From contig JAOZNG010000007.1 of the NCBI GenBank assembly GCA_029933895.1, positions 3,298-17,871 on the forward strand: a stretch of DNA of 14,574 nucleotides, written 5' to 3'. Shown here piece by piece: positions 1 to 6,754 of the stretch. The stretch's first letter is position 1; every line of letters begins with the position of its first letter. The position numbers and the translations under genes are program-made. The stretch is from an archaeon (GTDB lineage Archaea > Altiarchaeota > Altiarchaeia > IMC4 > QMZM01). The notes under the pieces are model-generated. The model had not been told where the DNA came from and did no database searches. It was given only the letters and a program-made list of their open reading frames with translations.

Positions 1-518
1 TTAACGCCCCCTCCACACTGGATGCCATTAACCGGCAGTTCGACGTCCAATACTTAGGGCATGACATAGCAGGCGAATACCTCAGGGGACATAAGAACCA
101 GGGGGACAGGCTGATGCACTCATCCTTCCAGGCATATGGTGTCTTATGGCACGCTGACATGATGGGTACTAGAGGCATACCTAAAACAGTGGAGGACATA
201 AAATTCGCAGAAGAAAACTTAAACGCTTCATGGGTGTACACATATAACTTTTGTTATACGCAAAGAGGAGTATGTTTTGATGTTTACCGAACCCCAGAAG
301 TCTGGGAGTATATCAGCAACAACTATAGACTGGTACAGCTTGCTTTCATCTCCCAGAAGAATCAACCTGCAACTCCTGTTTACATGTTGCTCAGAAGAGG
401 CGGAGCTTTTGATATGAATGAGATCTCCAACATGATAGCTGATAAAAAAATAGACCACAGGGATTATGAGTTCACGAGGGGGAGGATAAGGCTTGATTAC
501 ATCAACATCGAAGAATGA
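1..518 (+). CDS. C-terminal part of a membrane glycosyltransferase-like protein (5' end outside window)
   Basis: The reading frame is open from base 3, so the 171 residues seen are only the C-terminus; an internal ATG at 114 is unlikely to be the real start. The segment is hydrophilic, with no membrane helix. It reads like the soluble C-terminal domain that follows the membrane helices of GT39/ArnT-like, lipid-dependent glycosyltransferases: 'AGEYLRGH' near the start, then 'VLWHADMMG', then 'VWEYISNNYRLVQLAFIS'. Such enzymes move sugar from a polyprenyl-phosphate donor to protein or lipid on the outer face of the membrane. The stop overlaps the next start by four bases (ATGA), so the two are probably cotranslated. 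The assignment rests on remembered resemblance of the C-terminal domain, since the catalytic N-terminal half is missing. An alternative is a polysaccharide polymerase-type protein with a similar tail. Confidence 0.5.
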   Translation, partial: NAPSTLDAINRQFDVQYLGHDIAGEYLRGHKNQGDRLMHSSFQAYGVLWHADMMGTRGIPKTVEDIKFAEENLNASWVYTYNFCYTQRGVCFDVYRTPEVWEYISNNYRLVQLAFISQKNQPATPVYMLLRRGGAFDMNEISNMIADKKIDHRDYEFTRGRIRLDYINIEE

Positions 519-1480
519 ATAAGGAAGATAGGATAATAATCCCGAGTTTAATCACATTTCTCTTGTTAGGTATCCTGTTCACACAAATCGATCTAAATGA
601 AGCATTGTCTCTGTTACTTTCTATCACACCCATCTGGCTGCTAATTGGTTTTGTCTTCTATTCATTAGGGTATCTATTAAGGTCTATTAGATTCAGTTTT
701 TTACTAGAGGGTAAAGTCAGGGTAAGGGATATGTTTCCGATAGTCTGCGTGCATTACCTCACAAACAATATCCTGCCCGCGCGGACGGGGGAGTTGAGCT
801 ACGTTTATTTGGTGAGAAAACTAGGGGGTGTTTCAGCCAGCGAGGGCCTCTCTACGCTTATCATCGCAAGATTCTTTGATTTTATGAGCATAACGTTTTT
901 ATTTATTGTGTCCGCGTTTATGGCGGAAGATGTTCCCCCGGTCGTGGGAGACGCCATCTATTATGTCTCCATAGCTGCTTGCCTTCTGGTTGCTGTTTTT
1001 GTTTTTTTGGTATACAGGTCTGACACCTTCATCCCCCTGCTCGAAGGAGTAATCCATGGAACCAGATTGCACCGGTTTAATGCCGTGGTTTTTATCCAGA
1101 GCAGGATAATCGAGACACTCACCAACCTCAGGGTATTGAAGTCCAGGAGGCTTATATTCCATTCCATCTGGTCTTCCATCCTTATCTGGTCATGTATCTA
1201 CCTGATGACCTATTCCGTGATGGAGGGTATGGGCTTCAAATACAGTGTTTTCTTGGTTGTTTTGGGCTCTACCTTATCTGTTTTCTCCAATATCCTGCCC
1301 ATACCCAGCCTGGGCGGCTTCGGGGTTTATGAGGGCGCATGGGCTCTGGCTTTTATTTCCCTCGGCCTGGAGAGTGGGGCTGCTATCGCCTCCGGCCTGG
1401 GCGTGCATGTGGTATTCATCTCTTACATGACCCTCCTAGGAGTCTATGGTCTCCTATCTACTTTTTACTGCAGAGAATAA
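515..1480 (+). CDS. UPF0104 / lysylphosphatidylglycerol synthase TM-region family integral membrane protein
   Basis: This 321-residue protein is hydrophobic almost throughout, with about seven to eight predicted helices. It carries two signatures of the LPG_synthase_TM family (PF03706): PARTGE at 88-93, and a Pro-rich turn followed by GGFGVYE at 267-273 near the end of the chain. There is no soluble aminoacyl-transfer domain, as is usual for archaeal members. Family members occur beside glycosyltransferases and are thought to act in lipid or polyprenol-linked glycan handling, but no substrate is known. Its start overlaps the upstream glycosyltransferase stop by four bases, which supports a shared role. 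Its last 23 bases overlap the 3' end of the convergent methyltransferase gene. The family call is secure; the function is inferred from neighbours only. Confidence 0.85.
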   Translation: MNKEDRIIIPSLITFLLLGILFTQIDLNEALSLLLSITPIWLLIGFVFYSLGYLLRSIRFSFLLEGKVRVRDMFPIVCVHYLTNNILPARTGELSYVYLVRKLGGVSASEGLSTLIIARFFDFMSITFLFIVSAFMAEDVPPVVGDAIYYVSIAACLLVAVFVFLVYRSDTFIPLLEGVIHGTRLHRFNAVVFIQSRIIETLTNLRVLKSRRLIFHSIWSSILIWSCIYLMTYSVMEGMGFKYSVFLVVLGSTLSVFSNILPIPSLGGFGVYEGAWALAFISLGLESGAAIASGLGVHVVFISYMTLLGVYGLLSTFYCRE

Positions 1481-2165
1481 TGTTCAGGAAGCACCAGTTG
1501 GGGTATGCAAGGAAACGGTTGTAGATTCCATGCATCCAGTAGACTTTATCAGGGAACAGGTATGTGAGTAGAGATATGAGGGGGAGTGTCGGAAACATAC
1601 CTTTTCTGTAGTCTATCCTGAATCCAGTCTCTGCAAGCAGCCGTATGTATTCCTTTATTGGTCTGTCGCCTCTATGTCTCTCAATGCCGGATGTCCTGAT
1701 AAGCTCTCCCGTCGAAAGAAAAGATATTCTGGAGGCTAGGTGCGCCAGATTCGGTACTGCGAGCAACATCAACCCCCCATCCCTGAGGACCCTGTGCACC
1801 TCCCCCAGGGCCTTTCCCTGGTCTCCATAGTTGAGGTGCTCAATCACGTCCAGACATAAGACGAGGCTGAATTCCCCATCCCTGAAGGGCATATCCCTTA
1901 TGTCACCTTTTTTCACGTGGCTTGATGAGTACTTCAGGTCGAGCCCGGTAATATCATAGCCTTTCTCCCTGTATTCCTCTACCAGAATCCCTTCCCCGCA
2001 TCCTGCATCAAGTGTTTTCTCCTCAGGGGAGGTGTTTTCCAGAAACCACTTAATGTATTGCATCTTGGCCCTGTAGACGGGATAATATCGCCATTTTTTG
2101 TCTATTTCCCTGTGGTAGTCCCCTCTCTCGCCGTATTCCCCGTATCTCCTGACCTCCTGAGTCAT
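1458..2165 (-). CDS. Class I SAM-dependent methyltransferase (Methyltransf_11 type)
   Basis: The 235-residue protein has the class I Rossmann signature. Motif I is LDAGCGEG at 52-59, the acidic ribose-binding residue after strand 2 is D76 in GLDL, and the post-II motif is DVIEHL at 106-111. A core strand follows at 132-138 ('LMLLAVP'). The C-terminal third (about 165-235) is less conserved and probably carries the acceptor site. The start ATG overlaps the GT2 stop by four bases (ATGA), so the two are translationally coupled. With a GT2 and a GT4 directly upstream, the likely substrate is a sugar or lipid-linked glycan, but this is inference. The gene ends inside the 3' end of the convergent UPF0104 gene. 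Confidence 0.85.
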   Translation of the reverse strand: MTQEVRRYGEYGERGDYHREIDKKWRYYPVYRAKMQYIKWFLENTSPEEKTLDAGCGEGILVEEYREKGYDITGLDLKYSSSHVKKGDIRDMPFRDGEFSLVLCLDVIEHLNYGDQGKALGEVHRVLRDGGLMLLAVPNLAHLASRISFLSTGELIRTSGIERHRGDRPIKEYIRLLAETGFRIDYRKGMFPTLPLISLLTYLFPDKVYWMHGIYNRFLAYPNWCFLNIILCSKK

Positions 2166-3106
2166 TTCAGTGTTTCCTCTATCTCATAGACGTGTTTATT
2201 GCTGTAGTATATCCTGGTGAGTATCTCAGACAGTAACCCGAAGGTTATGAACTGTACTCCAACAATAATCAGCAACATGCCAAGGATGAGGAGGGGTCTG
2301 TCACCTATGGGCTGGTCATGGAATATCTTGAGATAGACCATGTATGCATCGATGAGGAAGCCTAGGGAAGACATCAACACCCCCAGTGTCCCAAAGAAAT
2401 GCAGCGGTCTTGTGGAGTACTTGACCCAGAATTTTATGTTCAGCAGATCCAGGAAACCCTTCAGCAGCCTCCATATATTATATTTAGTTGCCCCATATTT
2501 TCTCTCATGGTGTTTTACCTTAATCTCTCCCACCCTGAAGCCCCTCCATGACACCAGAGCAGGCACGTACCTGTGCATTTCCCCGTAGAGTTCAAGGTCT
2601 TTCACAGCCTCTCTCCGATACGCCTTCAGGGTGCATCCGAAGTCATTTATATTGAGTCCCGTGAGTTTCTTGGCCAAGCTGTTGGATATCCTGGACGGTA
2701 TTTTTTTTGTCAGGAAAGGATCTTTCCTGTCCCTCCTCCAGCCGCTCACCACATCATAGCCTTTCCTTATCTCTTCCAGCAACCTCGGTATATCCCGTGG
2801 GTCATTCTGGAGGTCTGCATCTAGTGTTATGATAACCTCCCCCAGCGAGTTCTTGAATCCAGCGCTTATGGCAGGGGTTTGACCGAAATTCCTCCTGAAC
2901 TTTATTACCCTGACTCTCTCATCCCTCTGATGTAGTTTCTCCAGTTCAGAGAAGCTTTCATCTGTGCTTCCGTCATCTATGAATATGACCTCATATCTCT
3001 GTCTAAGCTTATCCAAGACAGGCTTCAGTTCGTCATACAGTGGCTGTATGTTTTCTTCCTCGTTGTAGACGGGTACCACAATCGATAGCTCAACTGTTTC
3101 AGACAT
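2162..3106 (-). CDS. GT2 polyprenyl-phosphate glycosyltransferase (DPM1/ArnC-like) with two C-terminal membrane helices
   Basis: This enzyme probably transfers a sugar from a nucleotide donor to a polyprenyl (dolichyl) phosphate on the cytoplasmic face. With the ATG start it has 314 residues: an N-terminal 'SIVVPVYNE' strand, IDDGSTD around 43-49, the LDADLQ donor/metal motif (D96, D98), and a basic RKYGATK loop at 202-208 typical of the DPM/GtrB/ArnC branch. Two hydrophobic segments at about 234-262 and 271-296 form the C-terminal anchor. The frame also opens at a TTG (3118), which would add four residues. I prefer the ATG at 3106 because the family begins just before the first strand. The gene lies 17 bases after the GT4 stop and is coupled to the methyltransferase by ATGA. 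The exact sugar is not visible. Confidence 0.88.
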   Translation of the reverse strand: MSETVELSIVVPVYNEEENIQPLYDELKPVLDKLRQRYEVIFIDDGSTDESFSELEKLHQRDERVRVIKFRRNFGQTPAISAGFKNSLGEVIITLDADLQNDPRDIPRLLEEIRKGYDVVSGWRRDRKDPFLTKKIPSRISNSLAKKLTGLNINDFGCTLKAYRREAVKDLELYGEMHRYVPALVSWRGFRVGEIKVKHHERKYGATKYNIWRLLKGFLDLLNIKFWVKYSTRPLHFFGTLGVLMSSLGFLIDAYMVYLKIFHDQPIGDRPLLILGMLLIIVGVQFITFGLLSEILTRIYYSNKHVYEIEETLK

Positions 3107-3123
3107 TTTTTTGCTCAATTAAT

Positions 3124-4266
3124 TTAGTAATCTGTGCTTATAATAAGATCCTGGGACAGGAGTCCTTCATATATCCCACATATTTTTTCAGCTACTTTTT
3201 GTTTGGTGAATTCCTCCATCACGCGCTTCCTGCCGCACACGCCTTTTTCTTCCCTCTCTTCCCTGTTTACCAGGAGACCCTGGATGGCTTCCCTGAGAGC
3301 CTCCGGGTTTCCTGGCTCCACCTTCACCCCGCAGTCTCCCACAACATACGGCATCCCTGAGATGTTTGTTGTGATACACGCTTTACCAGTAGACATGGCT
3401 TCAAGGAGTGTTATCCCAAACGCTTCCTGTCTCGTCACCGAGGGGAGAACAAACAGGTCGCAGGCTGCATAGTATTCCGGCAACTCTTTCCCGGGGACAT
3501 TATGCACAAAGATTATGTCTCCCGCGCCTGAGGCCTGCTCCACCAGCCTATCCCTCAGGGGGCCATCCCCTACCACCACCAGAACAGCATCCTGCACATT
3601 CCTGAAGGCCTCTATGAGGTGTTCTATGCCCTTGTACGCTACCAGCCGCCCCACAAACAACACCATTTTTTTGTCCTGGAGGCCATGTTTCATCCTAATC
3701 CTTGAGCCGTCTACTTTTGGGTTGAAGCGGTGGTGGTCGACGAAGTTAGGTACCACCTCAATCTTGTCCCTAAAGCTCTCCAGGGTACTTGAGCCATTAA
3801 TGTAGGTCTCTGAGGTGGTGATTATCTTCCCTGCATGCTGTAGTGTCAGATGCAGGATAGGCTTGTAGATGAGATACAGTATCCTCTCAAACCATCTGTT
3901 TTTTATTATGTCGGCGTGGTATGTCACCACAAGGGGTTTGTTTTTTGAACGTGATGCAAGATAAGCGCATACACCATTAAAGGGGTCAGGTAGATGCACA
4001 TGTATCAGGTCGTAATCTCCTCTGAGCAACTTGGATAGTATCCTGGGCGTGAAGGGGTCGTTGCTTAACGTGAACCATGAACTGCTCCTCCATACCTCCA
4101 CATCATTGACTACCTCTTTCTCTCTCCCGGGAGGTAGGTTGGATGTGTAGACCCTGACCCTTAAACCCTGTTTCACCAGCTCCTCTGAGATGCCCTGTAT
4201 GTGGGATTCCATACCCCCTCTGTGGGGTGCATAGTATTTGGTGACCTGGGCTATTCCTGCACCCAT
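3124..4266 (-). CDS. GT4-family glycosyltransferase (GT-B fold)
   Basis: The N-terminal half has the usual GT4 opening 'AQVTKYYAPHRGGMESH', with GGME at 17-20, and 'HVHLPDPF' further on. The C-terminal half has VGRLVAYKG at 205-213, VVGDGPL, and the catalytic EX7E pair E281 and E289 in 'EAFGITLLE'. I chose the ATG at 4266 (380 residues), because family members start a few residues before the first beta strand. A further in-frame ATG at 4302 would add 12 residues without homology and leave only five bases to the divergent gene. The enzyme retains configuration and adds a sugar from a nucleotide donor to a glycan or lipid. It heads a - strand run with the GT2 and methyltransferase. The donor sugar cannot be read from the sequence. 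Confidence 0.88.
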   Translation of the reverse strand: MGAGIAQVTKYYAPHRGGMESHIQGISEELVKQGLRVRVYTSNLPPGREKEVVNDVEVWRSSSWFTLSNDPFTPRILSKLLRGDYDLIHVHLPDPFNGVCAYLASRSKNKPLVVTYHADIIKNRWFERILYLIYKPILHLTLQHAGKIITTSETYINGSSTLESFRDKIEVVPNFVDHHRFNPKVDGSRIRMKHGLQDKKMVLFVGRLVAYKGIEHLIEAFRNVQDAVLVVVGDGPLRDRLVEQASGAGDIIFVHNVPGKELPEYYAACDLFVLPSVTRQEAFGITLLEAMSTGKACITTNISGMPYVVGDCGVKVEPGNPEALREAIQGLLVNREEREEKGVCGRKRVMEEFTKQKVAEKICGIYEGLLSQDLIISTDY

Positions 4267-4307
4267 GGTATAATTTATTGAATGCAGTCTAATTAATTCC
4301 ATAAACT
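4267..4307. promoter_or_regulatory. Compact divergent promoter region between the GT4 gene and the 93-aa gene
   Basis: Only 41 bases separate the two divergent starts. The region is AT-rich and has a TATA-like TATAATTTATT at 4270-4280 facing right, and AATTAATT at 4291-4298, which can serve the left-facing gene. Both lie about 25-35 bases before the respective ATG, as expected for leaderless or short-leader archaeal transcripts, and no Shine-Dalgarno is seen on either side. This is motif reading only. Confidence 0.35.
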
Positions 4308-4589
4308 ATGGCTTCGGGGAAGAGCCTTGTGGATTACGGTAACGCTGAGGAGGTGAAGAGGATTCTGTCTTCCATAGGGGGAGGGAGGGTTAAGGTCTCC
4401 GGCAGGTTTATGAAGCGGTTTTTCACTGTGGATGGAAGGCCTCTCGTGCATGCCTCTGAGATTTACGGGGATGAATCTGTTGGCTTATCTGAGGGAGAGG
4501 TTATGAGGGCATTGAACATTCTGGTGGACAGGAAGGATGCAGCTATAGAATACAGGAAGGGGTTTCTCTGGTATTACATCAGGGACTGA
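4308..4589 (+). CDS. Hypothetical protein, 93 aa
   Basis: I do not recognise this family. The 93-residue product is soluble, with no signal peptide, membrane segment or cysteine. It has a Gly-rich turn (SSIGGGRVKV, 22-31), a basic strand-like stretch (RFMKRFF, 33-39), and an aromatic, strand-like C-terminus ('YRKGFLWYYIRD'). The alternation suggests a small alpha/beta domain, perhaps nucleic-acid or protein binding, but that is a guess. Its codon use resembles the neighbours, and the clear start behind a TATA-like box supports a real gene. It lies 54 bases ahead of the large Hedgehog-like gene and could be cotranscribed with it. A six-base-pair inverted repeat (CTGAAA/TTTCAG) overlaps its stop codon. 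Confidence 0.6.
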   Translation: MASGKSLVDYGNAEEVKRILSSIGGGRVKVSGRFMKRFFTVDGRPLVHASEIYGDESVGLSEGEVMRALNILVDRKDAAIEYRKGFLWYYIRD

Positions 4590-4600
4590 AAGATTTTCAG
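4586..4600. other. Small perfect inverted repeat overlapping the stop of the 93-aa gene
   Basis: CTGAAA and TTTCAG are separated by GAT, giving a six-base-pair stem over the TGA stop codon (4587-4589). No strong T-run follows, so it is a weak terminator candidate; it could also be chance or an RNA processing element. Confidence 0.25.
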
Positions 4601-4643
4601 ACAGGTTTTATCCAGAGAAACCCATGAAATTAATGTACCGAAG

Positions 4644-6710
4644 ATGAAGGTGAAGTGGGTTTCGTTGGCGGTGATGATTCTGTTTTTTTCCCTGATAGCT
4701 GAAGTTTCCTCTGGAGTCTATAAGGAAGACATTGGATGTGATGATAAATACTGCGCAAGAACCGGCACCATGATACCTGAATCGGATTGCGTTGGAGCAT
4801 TTGTCTGCAAGGTTAAGAAGGAATCTGACCTGATAATAAGATGCGAGAATCCGGACATAGTTTTTAAGGAGGATAAGAATCATTATATGCAGCAGACGAC
4901 ATGTGATGCCCTGAAAGGCCTTGCAGTTGATGTAATGCATGAGTGGCCGGGTGTTAAGTTAAGGGTAACTGAGGGCTGGTGTACCTCAGGGCATGCCTCA
5001 ACCAGCAGACATTATATGGGCTGGGCGGTTGATTTAACAACCTCAGACAGGGATCAGTCGAAATACAGGAGATTAGCTGCTCTTGCAACAAAGTATCTGG
5101 ATTGGGTTTGGGCTCACGGCAGCAGCAAAACCAGTTGCGGCAATCACGTGCATGCATCAATAAAAGGGCTGAATCCTGAATCTAAAGATTGTATAGAAGC
5201 TCCTAAAGAGAAATATATCGTCTCTGTGACCCATAACATAGTGGGTGATGAGATAGATATCACTGTCAGGATACGGAACCCCACGGGGGAGGAGATCAAA
5301 GTCAGGGCCTATGTTCTCCGGGGCGCTGACAAAAAGGTGATGGAATATGAGCCCGACTGGGGGTGGGAGAGCATCCAGCCGGGGGAGGAGACTACAATAA
5401 CATTAACGAGCTCAGATGACCCTATGTGGGATGTCCATAGCCTGGGAGGCTCCTACAGGATACAGATTAAAAACAGCAGCGAGGTGGAGCTAGACCTCTC
5501 GGATAGAATCTACCTCAGCACTGTCCCAATAGGCGTCTACCCTGAGGAGTGCGTCTGTGACTGCAACGGGTTGATTCTGCATCTTGTTTCACAGGAGGGT
5601 TTCTGTGAGCTGACCTGCGCGAGGGCCTGCGGGGCGCACACGAACTGCCCCACCGAGGAGCAACCTGACTGCGATAAATGCTGCGGGGACTGGTGCAGCG
5701 GCAAAGGCAATGAATGCGTTGAGGCCTGCATGGAGCGCTGCCAGATGACGTCTGGAATAGATGACCTCATCAAGGCTATTAAGTCGGCTGTCATAATAAT
5801 CGCTGCCATAATCTTCGCCTTATGCAGCATACAGTACATGATAGCAGGAAACCCGGAGTCAAGGAACTGGGCTAAGAAGTGCATCACCTACGTCATAATC
5901 GGCTTGATCATCATAGGCCTGGCACTGCTTATTGTTGAACTGTTTGGTGGTATGGTGGAGCCCAGTGGAGATAAGTGCGTTAGAGACGAATCCTGTGATG
6001 AGTTATGCGGGAGGGAGGGCTACTCCAATGACGCGGGAGCAACCTGCTACAGTAACGATGATTGCACCCTGAAGTGTTCAGGTAAGTGTGTTCCAAGAGA
6101 GTCCTGCAATAAAGAGTGCGGGGGAGTGGGTTACTCTAACGACGAAGGGAGAACCTGCTATAAGGATGAAACCTGCTCTATTATATGCCCTGAGTTGCCA
6201 GAGTTTAATGGGCCGGTGCCCTTCGACGACCGCTGCACCGTCTGGGTGTGTGTTGACGCCACAATATACAACTACTGTGAGGTGTGGGAGAGAACCGACA
6301 CCGGATGGGTTTGCACGAACCAGGGCAGTACTGGTAGCTTTTGCAGGGAATGGAATGAAGAAGGCAACGGCTGGCGTTGTGTTGATGCAAAAACCAATCC
6401 ATTATATGAGTCCTGCGAGGAATGGTATAAGACATCCGTTGGATGGAGTTGTCATGACGAGACAGCCTTCAACTACTGTGAGGTATGGAAATTAAAGGCC
6501 TTCGAGAACGGCTGGGGTTGGGAGTGCACGAACTTCGGTAGTCTAGGGAGTTATTGTGAGAGATGGGAGCAATCCGAATCAAAGGATGAATGGGTTTGCA
6601 CCAATGGAGGATACCTGCAGGAGTCCTGCCGGGAGTGGAGATGCGGCAGCGGAGAGGGTGATGTGAAAATCAAGATTGTAGTGGAGGATGAATCCACATC
6701 AAATCCGTGA
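4644..6710 (+). CDS. Secreted/membrane Cys-rich protein with a Hedgehog N-domain-like (M15/DD-peptidase fold) module, pilin-like hairpin and C/W repeats
   Basis: The order seen over 688 residues is as follows. Residues 1-24 are a signal peptide. Residues about 68-175 match the Hedgehog signalling domain: NPDIVFK at 69-75, the [12 protein letters not shown] block at 101-112, HYMGWAVD at 123-130, TTSDRD at 132-137 and HVHASIKG at 168-175. Putative zinc ligands are H123, D130 and H170. About 190-292 looks like a beta-sandwich. At 303-366 there is a Cys cluster, and at about 375-433 two hydrophobic helices joined by AGNPES...AKK, as in T4SS/VirB2-like pilins. Two Cys repeats (443-515) and six or more C-x2-W units (531-667) follow. 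No Hint domain is present, so the animal-type autoprocessing is not expected. The protein is probably extracellular and membrane-tethered, and may bind or cut a peptide or cell-wall-like polymer. It heads a run with the zincin and single-pass genes. Confidence 0.85.
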   Translation: MKVKWVSLAVMILFFSLIAEVSSGVYKEDIGCDDKYCARTGTMIPESDCVGAFVCKVKKESDLIIRCENPDIVFKEDKNHYMQQTTCDALKGLAVDVMHEWPGVKLRVTEGWCTSGHASTSRHYMGWAVDLTTSDRDQSKYRRLAALATKYLDWVWAHGSSKTSCGNHVHASIKGLNPESKDCIEAPKEKYIVSVTHNIVGDEIDITVRIRNPTGEEIKVRAYVLRGADKKVMEYEPDWGWESIQPGEETTITLTSSDDPMWDVHSLGGSYRIQIKNSSEVELDLSDRIYLSTVPIGVYPEECVCDCNGLILHLVSQEGFCELTCARACGAHTNCPTEEQPDCDKCCGDWCSGKGNECVEACMERCQMTSGIDDLIKAIKSAVIIIAAIIFALCSIQYMIAGNPESRNWAKKCITYVIIGLIIIGLALLIVELFGGMVEPSGDKCVRDESCDELCGREGYSNDAGATCYSNDDCTLKCSGKCVPRESCNKECGGVGYSNDEGRTCYKDETCSIICPELPEFNGPVPFDDRCTVWVCVDATIYNYCEVWERTDTGWVCTNQGSTGSFCREWNEEGNGWRCVDAKTNPLYESCEEWYKTSVGWSCHDETAFNYCEVWKLKAFENGWGWECTNFGSLGSYCERWEQSESKDEWVCTNGGYLQESCREWRCGSGEGDVKIKIVVEDESTSNP
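5970..6188 (+). repeat. Two tandem Cys repeats in the 688-aa protein
   Basis: Residues 443-478 and 480-515 repeat the pattern KCV-x2-ESC-x2-[LE]CG-x3-GYSND-x-G-x-TCY-x5-C-x3-C. Each copy is about 36 residues, six cysteines are shared by position, and 'GYSND' is identical. Likely disulphide-bonded extracellular modules immediately after the membrane hairpin; I do not recognise a named family. Confidence 0.7.
6234..6644 (+). repeat. C-terminal array of Cys/Trp repeats in the 688-aa protein
   Basis: Residues 531-667 contain at least six units of about 21-26 residues: C-x2-W, 5-9 residues, W-x-C, then about ten residues to the next C-x2-W. Examples are [26 protein letters not shown] and [13 protein letters not shown]. 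The linkers also recur ([20 protein letters not shown]). Two cysteines per unit suggest one disulphide each, and the stacked tryptophans suggest a ligand or glycan-binding solenoid. This is a protein-level repeat; the DNA copies have diverged. Confidence 0.75.
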
Positions 6711-6754
6711 CCATAGCAGTAAGGATAAATAAGGGAGGCATGTAATCATTAACA

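Noticed and set aside
3107..3118. TTG start of the GT2 gene
   Set aside because: It would add only four residues before the ATG at 3106, which better fits the usual family start.
6088..6495. Alternative + strand frame of 135 codons
   Set aside because: It lies inside the C/W repeat region of the 688-aa protein, in a different frame, with no start signal; the host frame has clear repeats.
5178..6710. Possible Hint/Hog autoprocessing domain after the Hedgehog-like domain
   Set aside because: I looked for the Gly-Cys-Phe junction and the Hint block B histidine. Neither is visible; the sequence turns into a beta-sandwich-like region, Cys clusters and membrane helices instead.
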